NCBI GenBank assembly: GCA_024103425.1 | Contig: JAGFIS010000022.1 | Coordinates: 1 to 64,000, forward strand | Source: Chitinophagaceae bacterium | Lineage (GTDB): Bacteria; Bacteroidota; Bacteroidia; Chitinophagales; Chitinophagaceae | Direction of reading: 5' to 3' | DNA: 64,000 nt | Part shown: positions 1 to 7,103 of the stretch, in pieces | Layout of the letters: each line of letters begins with the position of its first letter | Numbering within the stretch: position 1 is the first letter of the stretch | The notes under the pieces: generated by a model | The model's input: only the letters and a program-made list of their open reading frames with translations | What the model was told of the DNA's origin: nothing | Databases searched by the model: none | Translations under genes and position numbers: made by a program

Positions 1-440
1 GAGTGCCACGGAGAATTCACGGAGGAGCACGGAGATTTTCTCTGTGAAACTCCGTGCCTTCTCTGTCTTTTCCTCTGTGTAATCGTTTTGTTACAAGGAG
101 TACCACGGAAGATTCACGGAGCGCCACGGTGATAATTTCTTCACTGTGTAACTCTGTGCCTTCTCTGTCTTTTTCTCTGTGTAATGTTTTTTATTACACG
201 GAGTACCACAGAGGATTCACGAAGTGCCACGGAGAGCTTCTCTGGGCAGTTCAGTGTCTTCTCTGACTTTTTCTCTGTGTAATAGTTTTAGTTACACGGA
301 GTTTCACGGAGGAATCACGGAGCGCCGCAGAGATATTCTCTGTGTAACTCTGTGCCTTCTCTGGTTTCCCTCTGTGTAATTATTTTTTTGTTACAAGGAG
401 TGCCAAGGAGGATTCACGGAGTGCCACGGAAATCTTAAAT
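1..440. repeat. Tandem array of ~100-bp palindromic CACGGAG/CTCTGTG units
   Basis: About four imperfect units of roughly 100 bp follow one another. Recognisable unit starts lie near 91, 193, 291 and 391, each beginning with a TTACA(A/C)GGAGT-like sequence. Within a unit, runs of CACGGAG on one side face CTCTGTG/CTCCGTG runs on the other, so each unit can fold into a long imperfect hairpin. Related units recur at 3060-3413. No convincing gene is seen: the short plus-strand reading frame near 54-266 consists only of repeat sequence. The array lies downstream of the last permease gene of the exporter island. Its function is unknown; a REP/MITE-like intergenic element is an inference. Confidence 0.75.
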
Positions 441-605
441 CTAATACTATTCCTGAGTTCTTTATTTCCCTAAACTACACATTGCCTATTGCCAAGTACT
501 TATTCACCTAATCAACCTACATAAATCTCCCATCAATCCTCTCCAATCTCAATCAATCTTTTCTCACCTCTTTCACTCTCACCACTCACCACCCACAACG
601 CACAA
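427..605. repeat. Direct repeat, copy 1, with A/C-rich tail downstream of permease 1
   Basis: This segment of about 170 bp is nearly identical to 3411-3585, with only a handful of differences by eye. It starts at the end of the palindromic array (GGAAATCTTAAA) and continues through a non-coding block. It ends in a low-complexity tract of CACCCACAACGCAC-type words just before the stop codon of the permease gene at 633. The second copy sits in exactly the same place relative to the next permease. A shorter version without the first half precedes the stop codon of the third permease (about 6961-7090). No coding potential is seen. Confidence 0.75.
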
Positions 606-632
606 CCCACCACCCACAACTATCAACTCTCC

Positions 633-3014
633 TCATTCCGTCCTCAAACTCTTAACCGGATTTGCCACCGCTGCTTTTATGGCCTGATAGCTCACTGTTC
701 CGATTGCAATTACCACAGACAAAACTCCTGCTGCTGCAAAAATCCACCACGGAATCTCCGTTCTGTATGAATAGCCTTGCAACCATTGATGCAACCCATA
801 CCAGGCTATTGGTATAGCAATCAAACATGAGATAATCACCAGAAGCAAAAATTCTTTTGACAACATGCCCCAAAGGCTGAGGACACTGGCCCCCAAAACT
901 TTTCTTACCCCAATTTCTTTAGTGCGCTGCTCAGCAATGTAGGATGCAAGCCCGAACAACCCGAGGCATGAGATAAAAAGTGCAAGAATGGTAAAGAAAG
1001 AAGCCAGATTACCAATCCTGACTTCATCAAAAAACTTCTTTGCGTAATCCGCATCTACAAACGAATAAGAGAAAGGATTGGCAGGGTTATATTTTTTAAA
1101 TACTGATTCAATTTCACCCAGCGCAGTACTTACGGATACATCAGGCCGAATCCGGATGGTTATCATTCGCCCTTCGTCGCCTGACTTGAAAAATACGGTG
1201 GGAGTTACCGGTTCGTAAGGCGACTCCATAATCATATTTTTTATCACCCCAATCACTGTAAAATCCTTGTCATTCCATGTTATTTTCTTTCCAACGATAT
1301 CCTGTATGCCTGTAAGCTTTACTGCGGCTTCGTTAAGAATCAAAGACGAACTGTCTGCAAACTCCTTTGAAAAATCTCTACCTTCCGTGACTTTCCAACC
1401 GACTGTCTTTCCAAAGTTTTCCGATATACCCACCGTCCCAAACAAAGGGAGGAAGTTGGGATCTTTTCCCTGCCAGTTAAATCCAATTTCCTTTGAACGC
1501 ATTTTTGTAATAAGGGTAGATGATTCAGCAACATCTGCTACCACACCGGTAGAAAGAAGATCATGCTGTAAAGCATCAAAATGTCCTCGCAGGTCCGGAG
1601 TATTATTTGTAACAGTAATTAATCCCTCGCGGGAATAACCGGCAGGCCTGTTTTTGGCAAATTGAATTTGCTTGTACACAATTAAGGTTCCGATCATTAA
1701 AATAATTGAAATAGAAAACTGAGTGACTACCAATATCTTTCTTGGAATTGCTGCGCTTTTGCTGCTGCGAAAAGTTCCTTTCAATACTTTGATGGGTTTA
1801 AATCCTGACAAGTAGAATGCGGGGTAGCTCCCTGCAATTAATCCGGTCAGGAGGGCAAAACCGGTGACAATTGCCCAAAATGCTACACTTCCGAATGGGA
1901 TTGAAATATTTTTATCAGCCAGGCTATTGAATAACGAGAGGCCAAGCTGAGTCAACAGAATTGAGAGCAGGAGCGCGATAAATGCCACCATAACCGATTC
2001 GGCAAGGAATTGAATGATTAACTGTTTTTTGCCGGAGCCAATGGTTTTACGAATACCCACCTCCTTTGCACGTTTCTCACTTCTTGCAGTGGACAGGTTC
2101 ATAAAATTGATGCAAGCCAATAACAATACAAAAACTCCGATGATACCAAACAGCCAAACAAACTGGATTCTGCCACCTGCAGGCTTTCCGTTCTTAAATT
2201 CATTGTAAAGCCTCCAGTTATCCATTAGATGCAGAATTAACGCTTCCTTGCCGGACTGAGCTTCGGTAAGGTGTTCCATTGGAATATTCTTAATTTTCTC
2301 AGTTTCTGCTGAAAAGTCTATATGGTCACTTAATTGCACAAACGTCTGAAATGAATGTCTGTCCCACTGCCTGGCAGCATCCTGGAGGTCAGGTTCAGAA
2401 GATTTATACTTATCAAATGACAGTAAGATTTTTGCTTTGTTAAGGGTTGTATTCTCGGGTAGGTCTTCATAGACGCCAGTTACTTTCAGGTTCTCCTGAT
2501 TGTCTAACCTCACGAATTTGTTTATAGGGCTTTCGTCGCCGAATAGTGCCCTGGCCGTGGAAGCACTCAGAAGGATTGAAGAAGGATCCTGCAATCCGGA
2601 TTCAACATTTCCCTCAACTGTGCGCAGAGAAAACATAGACGGAAACACAGAATCCACCCACATACCCTGTACACTGATATTCTTTTCTCCAATTCGCAGA
2701 CTATGGTCATAGATCCATGATGCCATTGATATGTTCTTAAAATCACTGCCATACTTATTCCTTAACTCATCTCCCAGAGGCATCGCTACTGCAGGGACGG
2801 TTACAAGCTCACCGTTAAAATCAAGGGTTGACATCACCTGACCCAACCGTTCATGATTTTTGTGGTAATGGTCAAAAGTCACTTCATCCCATATCCAGAG
2901 GCCAATAAGGATAGTAACTGCCATACCGGCTGCAAGTCCGATAATGTTGATAGACGAAGAGGCCTTGCTTTTTAAAAGATTACGCCATGCAGATTTGAAA
3001 TAATTCTTAAACAT
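633..3014 (-). CDS. FtsX/MacB-family ABC transporter permease (permease 1)
   Basis: This is a 793-residue inner-membrane permease of the MacB/FtsX superfamily without a fused ATPase. A first membrane helix lies at about 22-42 and a periplasmic core domain at about 45-275. The first FtsX module (about 283-410) carries the motif K-E-V-G-I-R-K-T-I-G near 317-326. A helix at about 428-447 is followed by a second periplasmic domain. A second FtsX module follows, with E-I-G-V-R-K-V-L-G near 700-708 and two final helices. It ends N-P-V-K-S-L-R-T-E, as do permeases 2-5 of the island. Such proteins couple cytoplasmic ATP hydrolysis to periplasmic conformational change in export of peptides, lipoproteins or drugs. 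The only ATPase in the island is at 17605-18282, so sharing is likely but unproven. Substrate unknown. Confidence 0.9.
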   Translation of the reverse strand: MFKNYFKSAWRNLLKSKASSSINIIGLAAGMAVTILIGLWIWDEVTFDHYHKNHERLGQVMSTLDFNGELVTVPAVAMPLGDELRNKYGSDFKNISMASWIYDHSLRIGEKNISVQGMWVDSVFPSMFSLRTVEGNVESGLQDPSSILLSASTARALFGDESPINKFVRLDNQENLKVTGVYEDLPENTTLNKAKILLSFDKYKSSEPDLQDAARQWDRHSFQTFVQLSDHIDFSAETEKIKNIPMEHLTEAQSGKEALILHLMDNWRLYNEFKNGKPAGGRIQFVWLFGIIGVFVLLLACINFMNLSTARSEKRAKEVGIRKTIGSGKKQLIIQFLAESVMVAFIALLLSILLTQLGLSLFNSLADKNISIPFGSVAFWAIVTGFALLTGLIAGSYPAFYLSGFKPIKVLKGTFRSSKSAAIPRKILVVTQFSISIILMIGTLIVYKQIQFAKNRPAGYSREGLITVTNNTPDLRGHFDALQHDLLSTGVVADVAESSTLITKMRSKEIGFNWQGKDPNFLPLFGTVGISENFGKTVGWKVTEGRDFSKEFADSSSLILNEAAVKLTGIQDIVGKKITWNDKDFTVIGVIKNMIMESPYEPVTPTVFFKSGDEGRMITIRIRPDVSVSTALGEIESVFKKYNPANPFSYSFVDADYAKKFFDEVRIGNLASFFTILALFISCLGLFGLASYIAEQRTKEIGVRKVLGASVLSLWGMLSKEFLLLVIISCLIAIPIAWYGLHQWLQGYSYRTEIPWWIFAAAGVLSVVIAIGTVSYQAIKAAVANPVKSLRTE

Positions 3015-3059
3015 TTTAGTTATTTAGTTTTTATTATCACTCATGATTAGGTTCTGGGT

Positions 3060-3413
3060 TTCTTTGTGCCTTCTCTGGCTTTTCTCTGGGTAATATTTTT
3101 TATTACACGGAGAACACGGAGGATACACTGAGGTTCACGGAGGATTCACGGGGTTCCCGGAGTTTTCTCCTTCCTGGTGGTTGGTCTCCTGACCGACCAC
3201 AATTATCTCTGTGGTTCTCCGTGCCTTCTCTGGTTTTCCTCTGTGTAATTATTTATTGTTACGCGGAGGTTCCCGGAGTATTCACGGAGGTTCACGGAGC
3301 TCTCTCCTTCCTTGTGGTTGGTCCCCTGATCGGCCACAATTTTCTCTGTGGTTCTGTGTGCCTTCTCTGTGTAATGTTTTTTGTTACACGGAGGAATCAC
3401 GGAGCGCCACGGA
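3060..3413. repeat. Second array of CACGGAG/CTCTGTG palindromic units
   Basis: This gap between permeases 2 and 1 holds about three units related to those at 1-440. They alternate GTTACNCGGAGG-type and CTCTGTGTAAT-type arms. Here two units also contain an extra inner pair, TGGTTGGTC and GACCGACCAC (and variants), which extends the potential hairpin. Short reading frames on both strands (for example 3203-3400 minus and 3211-3495 plus) are translations of the repeat and not believable genes. The array runs straight into the direct repeat at 3411. Confidence 0.75.
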
Positions 3414-3590
3414 AATCTTAAAGTCTAATACTATTCCTAAGTTCTTTATTTCCCTAAACTACACATTGCCTATCGCCAAGTACTTATTCGCCTAATCAAC
3501 CTACATCAATCTCTCATCAATCCTCTCCAATCTCAATCAATCTTTTCTCACCTCTCTCACTCTCACCACCCACAACCCACCACCCACAAC
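3411..3590. repeat. Direct repeat, copy 2, downstream of permease 2
   Basis: This is the near-identical partner of 427-605, lying about 2.98 kb away. It also begins GGAAATCTTAAA directly after a palindromic array and also ends in A/C-rich CACCCACAACC words before a permease stop codon. The two copies are much more alike than the two permease genes beside them. This suggests recent copying or homogenisation of the non-coding block rather than simple retention from gene duplication. Nothing coding is seen. Confidence 0.75.
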
Positions 3591-3596
3591 GCACAA

Positions 3597-3620
3597 CCCA
3601 CAACCCACAACCCACCACCC
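3597..3620 (-). other. Potential G-quadruplex tract in the 3' region of permease 2
   Basis: On the minus strand, which is the sense strand of the permease genes, four G3 tracts are separated by three loops of exactly four bases (TGGT, TTGT, TTGT). This meets the usual rule for an intramolecular G-quadruplex. It lies about 45 bp downstream of the permease 2 stop codon, within a longer A/C-rich (plus strand) tract at about 3566-3660. Folding in DNA or in the transcript is an inference. It could equally be a by-product of low-complexity sequence. Confidence 0.45.
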
Positions 3621-3665
3621 ACAGCGCACAACCCACAACGCACAACGCACAACTCACAACAACCA

Positions 3666-6080
3666 TCACTCCGTCCTCAAACTTTTCACCGGATTAGTCA
3701 CCGCTGTTTTTACTGCCTGATAACCGATTGTGAAGATTGCTATTACGACAGCTGCCAATCCTGCCATTGCAAAGATTTCCCAATTGATATCTGTTCTGTA
3801 CGCAAATCTTTCAATCCATTTATGCATGCTCCACCACGCAATGGGTGTTGCAATTACAAAGGCTATGAGTACCAGACCTAAGAAATCTTTTGCAATGAGG
3901 TAAACGATATTTCCCGTATTGGCGCCTAAAACTTTTCTTACCCCGATTTCCTTTACTCTTTTTTGTGCAGAATAAATTGCCAGGCCTAATAATCCCATGC
4001 AGGCTATAAGTATAGATAGCCCTGCGGCGATAGAAAACAGAGTTCCAAATCTTTCTTCTTTGATGTATTGCCGCTGAAAATCCTCATCCATAAATCTATA
4101 TTCAAGCGGGTATCCGGGAAAGACATTTTTCCACGCAGAGGCTAAGATTCCTGTTGCTTTTTTGGGTGAAATGTTACCATATTTTACGGCAAACATTCTT
4201 ACATAACTGGCCATCCCTAATACAATCGGATTTATCTTTTCCTGCAATCCATGCTGATGATAATCTTTCAACACGCCGATAACAACACCTTCTTTTCCTG
4301 AGGTATTCAATTTTTTTCCGATTGCATTTTCAACATTCTTCCATCCAAACAGTTTCACGGCCGATTCATTGATGATAAGCGATTCACTTGAATCCACAGG
4401 ACTTCCGGTTGTGAAATTTCGTCCTGCATCCAGTTTAAGTGATAAAGTATTAATGTAATTTTCATCCACAGGAATATATTCTACAATTGACTGGGCATCC
4501 TTGGGATTCCCTTCTCCCCAGGCCAACTGTGTTCCCCAGCCGGTATGCCCGGGAACTGCAGTGGCGGCCGTAACATCTTTAATACCTGCTTGTGCCAGTA
4601 AATCATTCTTAAAAACATTTGCTTCATTTTGTCTCAGAGTCCACGGCACCTTATCAGCATCTGCAATCAGAATTTTATCCTTATCAAAACCTAAATCCTG
4701 ATTTTGCATGTAGTGCATTTGTTTCCAGATGATAAGCGTTCCTATGATGAAAGCAATGGAAATGACAAACTGTGTAATGACCAAACCTTTTCTCAGCAAT
4801 GCTCCGGAAAATGAATGAGCAAATTTTCCCTTCAATACAGTTATGGGTTTATAAGAAGAAAGTACGATGGCCGGATAAAAACCTGCGAATGGGATGAGTA
4901 CGATCAGGACAAGAACAACGGTTAGAATATTACCGGTGGAAAAGAAATCTCCAACTGAAAACGTCTCACCGGTAATTTGATTGAACAATGGTAGCAATGA
5001 AATCATCAGCAGCGTACTCAGTAAAGTTGCCACAAGGCACAATGCACCTGTTTCGGTGAGGAACTGAAGTATCAATGTTTTGCGGTTGCCTCCTAATATT
5101 TTTTTTACTCCAATTTCTTTTGCACGTTCTACTGATTTGGCGGTGGTGAGGTTGATAAAATTCAAACAGGCTATAATCAAAATAAATAGGCCGATTAATG
5201 AAAACAGATACACTGTTTTAATACTTCCTATATTTCCAGAACCGGTAGGCATGTCTGATTTGAGATAAATATCCTTAAGCGGAGCCAGTTTCAGATAAGG
5301 AATGATTCCGGTTTTCTCTATTTCTTTTCCGCCGTTTACCGCAACCAGGTTTCTGATTTTTGAAGAGACAACTTCAGGATTTACATTTTTCTTCAGCTTC
5401 ACATAATTATACATATTGATATCCAGCCAGCCGGATTCGTAATCTGCTTTGCAGCCCTGTGGATCTTCAGCGCAAACCGTACTCAACGATCCAATCATGT
5501 CAAATTTTAAATGAGAAGGAGCAGACAGATCTTTGAAAACACCGGTAATCTTGTAAGGAATGGAATCATTTATCATCAGAATTTTACCAACTACATTCTG
5601 ACCATTATTGAAAAATTTCTTTTTCATTTCCTGACTGATGATTACACTGAATGGCTCAGACAGGGCTGTAGTACGATTTCCTTCCGACAACTGGTAGGAA
5701 AATATTTTCAGGAATTCATTATCGGCAAACAAAGCGTCCTGAAAAAAATGTGTTTCATTGAATTTTATATCCGGTTGCCAGTCGCGCATTTCGGTGACGT
5801 CTTCTATTTCAGGATATGCTGTTTTCAGAACGTTTGAAACGGGCCAGCCAACGGTTTGCAAATGACTGATTGACCCGTCAGGTGCAGTAAAACTGGTTTC
5901 TACCCTGGCAATCCTGTCGCTGTCCTTAAATTGTTTATCATAACTTAATTCGTGATTCACCCAGATAAGAATCAAACCAAAAATGGTGATCCCAAGTACC
6001 AGGCTTATCATACTAATTGCGGTGTATGATTTGTTTGCCTTTGCCTGTCGCCATACTATTTTGAAATAATTTCTAAACAT
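3666..6080 (-). CDS. FtsX/MacB-family ABC transporter permease (permease 2)
   Basis: This 804-residue permease has the same double architecture as its neighbours. It has an N-terminal helix at about 20-44, a large periplasmic domain, and an FtsX module with A-K-E-I-G-V-K-K-I-L-G near residue 315. A second periplasmic domain follows, then a second FtsX module with K-E-I-G-V-R-K-V-L-G near 710, ending N-P-V-K-S-L-R-T-E. The first conserved motif has K-K where most copies have R-K. The gene is separated from permease 1 by 651 bp of repeats and from permease 3 by the toxin-antitoxin pair. Its promoter arrangement is therefore unclear, and it may be transcribed apart from permeases 3-6. The family role is conformational coupling in ABC export; the substrate is unknown. 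Confidence 0.9.
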   Translation of the reverse strand: MFRNYFKIVWRQAKANKSYTAISMISLVLGITIFGLILIWVNHELSYDKQFKDSDRIARVETSFTAPDGSISHLQTVGWPVSNVLKTAYPEIEDVTEMRDWQPDIKFNETHFFQDALFADNEFLKIFSYQLSEGNRTTALSEPFSVIISQEMKKKFFNNGQNVVGKILMINDSIPYKITGVFKDLSAPSHLKFDMIGSLSTVCAEDPQGCKADYESGWLDINMYNYVKLKKNVNPEVVSSKIRNLVAVNGGKEIEKTGIIPYLKLAPLKDIYLKSDMPTGSGNIGSIKTVYLFSLIGLFILIIACLNFINLTTAKSVERAKEIGVKKILGGNRKTLILQFLTETGALCLVATLLSTLLMISLLPLFNQITGETFSVGDFFSTGNILTVVLVLIVLIPFAGFYPAIVLSSYKPITVLKGKFAHSFSGALLRKGLVITQFVISIAFIIGTLIIWKQMHYMQNQDLGFDKDKILIADADKVPWTLRQNEANVFKNDLLAQAGIKDVTAATAVPGHTGWGTQLAWGEGNPKDAQSIVEYIPVDENYINTLSLKLDAGRNFTTGSPVDSSESLIINESAVKLFGWKNVENAIGKKLNTSGKEGVVIGVLKDYHQHGLQEKINPIVLGMASYVRMFAVKYGNISPKKATGILASAWKNVFPGYPLEYRFMDEDFQRQYIKEERFGTLFSIAAGLSILIACMGLLGLAIYSAQKRVKEIGVRKVLGANTGNIVYLIAKDFLGLVLIAFVIATPIAWWSMHKWIERFAYRTDINWEIFAMAGLAAVVIAIFTIGYQAVKTAVTNPVKSLRTE

Positions 6081-6144
6081 TTTTAATAATTAGTTTTAAT
6101 CAGAAGTTATAAATCAGGCACTGTTCTTTCTTTTCAATATTTTG

Positions 6145-6152
6145 TAGATTTG
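6145..6152 (+). promoter_or_regulatory. Bacteroidota-type -7 box upstream of the toxin-antitoxin pair
   Basis: TAGATTTG matches the Bacteroidota housekeeping -7 consensus TAnnTTTG and lies 22 bp before the ATG of the antitoxin-like gene. A clear -33 TTG/TTTG is not seen at the ideal distance, only TGTTC near 6122. The implied leader is short, about 15 bases. The island therefore probably carries its own promoter facing away from the flanking permease transcripts. Confidence 0.45.
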
Positions 6153-6174
6153 GGAAGCAATAAAATCTATAAAA

Positions 6175-6399
6175 ATGGAACGGATAGTTATTGAAGTAGA
6201 TGAGGATATTGCCAGGAGATGGCGGTACACTTCCCAGCAGAGAAGGGATAAGGTTTCTCAACAAGTGAATATTATTCTTGCAAAGGAGCTTACAGATTCC
6301 AAAGAAGAATTTTTGAAGTATCTGGAAGGACTTCGCAGTACAATGAAAGAACGTGGATTGACAGAAGAAATTCTTGAGGAAATCCTGAAGGATGAGTAG
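6175..6399 (+). CDS. Small antitoxin-like protein paired with a PIN toxin
   Basis: This is a 74-residue acidic protein with no recognised named domain. It begins with a short beta-like stretch (M-E-R-I-V-I-E-V-D) and is then strongly helical and charged. That layout is usual for ribbon-helix-helix or AbrB-like antitoxins, which bind their own promoter and wrap the toxin. Its stop codon overlaps the start of the PIN-domain gene by 8 bp, a typical antitoxin-toxin coupling. The pair is on the plus strand, opposite to all permeases around it. The assignment as antitoxin rests on position, size and charge rather than on a recognised domain. It could instead be an unrelated small DNA-binding protein. 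Confidence 0.65.
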   Translation: MERIVIEVDEDIARRWRYTSQQRRDKVSQQVNIILAKELTDSKEEFLKYLEGLRSTMKERGLTEEILEEILKDE

Positions 6400-6805
6400 T
6401 CTTTTCGTTTTTGACACAAACGGTTTGGTCAGTGCATCTCTGATAGGTGGAACCACTACTGCCAAAGCATTGGACAGAGCAATCATCCTGGGAAAACTAA
6501 CCTTCTCAAATGCCACAATGAATGAATTTATTGAGGTATTATTCAGAAAAAAATTTGACAGGTACTTCTTAAACGATGAAGAGAAATGGAGGACAATAGG
6601 TCGTATCACTTTAAATGCAGAATATTTTTTCACTAAAGAAACAATCACCGCCTGCCGCGATCCCAAAGACAATAAATTCCTTGAACTTGCTGTAGCAGCC
6701 AAAGCCTCCTGCATTATCACCGGTGATAGTGATCTGCTTGTACTGCATCCTTTCAGAGAAGTACCCATTGTTAATGCAAGTGATTTTTTAGACATGAAAT
6801 TTTGA
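6392..6805 (+). CDS. PIN-domain toxin (putative ribonuclease)
   Basis: This 137-residue single-domain PIN protein resembles the 'putative toxin-antitoxin system toxin component, PIN family' group. The expected acidic metal-binding residues are visible: D8 in F-D-T-N, E45 in N-E-F-I-E, D93 in the D-P-K-D-N-K-F-L-E-L-A segment, and D112 in T-G-D-S-D-L-L. PIN toxins are Mg/Mn-dependent ribonucleases that cut tRNA, rRNA or mRNA and are held inactive by the co-encoded antitoxin. The overlap with the upstream small gene supports co-translation. A 231-codon open frame on the opposite strand (6100-6795) is judged a shadow, because the PIN motifs are clear on this strand. The RNA target is unknown. 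Confidence 0.88.
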   Translation: MSSLFVFDTNGLVSASLIGGTTTAKALDRAIILGKLTFSNATMNEFIEVLFRKKFDRYFLNDEEKWRTIGRITLNAEYFFTKETITACRDPKDNKFLELAVAAKASCIITGDSDLLVLHPFREVPIVNASDFLDMKF

Positions 6806-7103
6806 TTAAATTATCATTGAGTTAAAATCTTTTGCCATCCACTATTATTTCTCAATACCCTCTGCTCTTCATTACTCCTCTGTGCTCTGGTTACTTTATG
6901 CCACGAAGGCACAAAGACACAAAGGGTCACAAAGGATTTAATTCTGTTCATCACACCACATCAATCTATAACAATCTCCATCAATCTTAACCAATCTCCA
7001 AAATCCCCATCAATCTATTCTCACCTCTCTCACTCTCACCACCCACAACGCACAACCTACCACAAACAACCCACCACACACACACCACAACTATCAACTC
7101 TCC
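6806..7103. repeat. Intergenic region with half of a CACAAAG repeat and A/C-rich tail
   Basis: No gene is seen. At about 6898-6935 is a single arm of the GCCAC(G/T)AAGGCACAAAGACACAAAG family that is abundant at 17.0-17.6 kb. From about 6958 to 7085 is a shorter version of the direct repeat found downstream of permeases 1 and 2 (CATCAATCT... then TCTCACCTCTCTCACTCTCACC and CACAACGCAC-type words). It ends just before the stop codon of permease 3. Three consecutive permeases thus carry the same kind of 3' flank. Confidence 0.6.

Noticed and set aside
54..266. 70-codon plus-strand gene
   Set aside because: Its translation is repeat-derived and reads the same phrase several times. It has no independent coding evidence.
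1..440. Possible CRISPR array
   Set aside because: The units are imperfect and palindromic over about 100 bp, with no short constant repeat alternating with unique spacers and no cas genes.
6100..6795. Open frame of 231 codons on the minus strand
   Set aside because: It lies wholly antisense to the antitoxin-PIN pair, whose catalytic motifs and overlap are clear. Its own sequence shows no domain and an odd composition rich in S, F and L.
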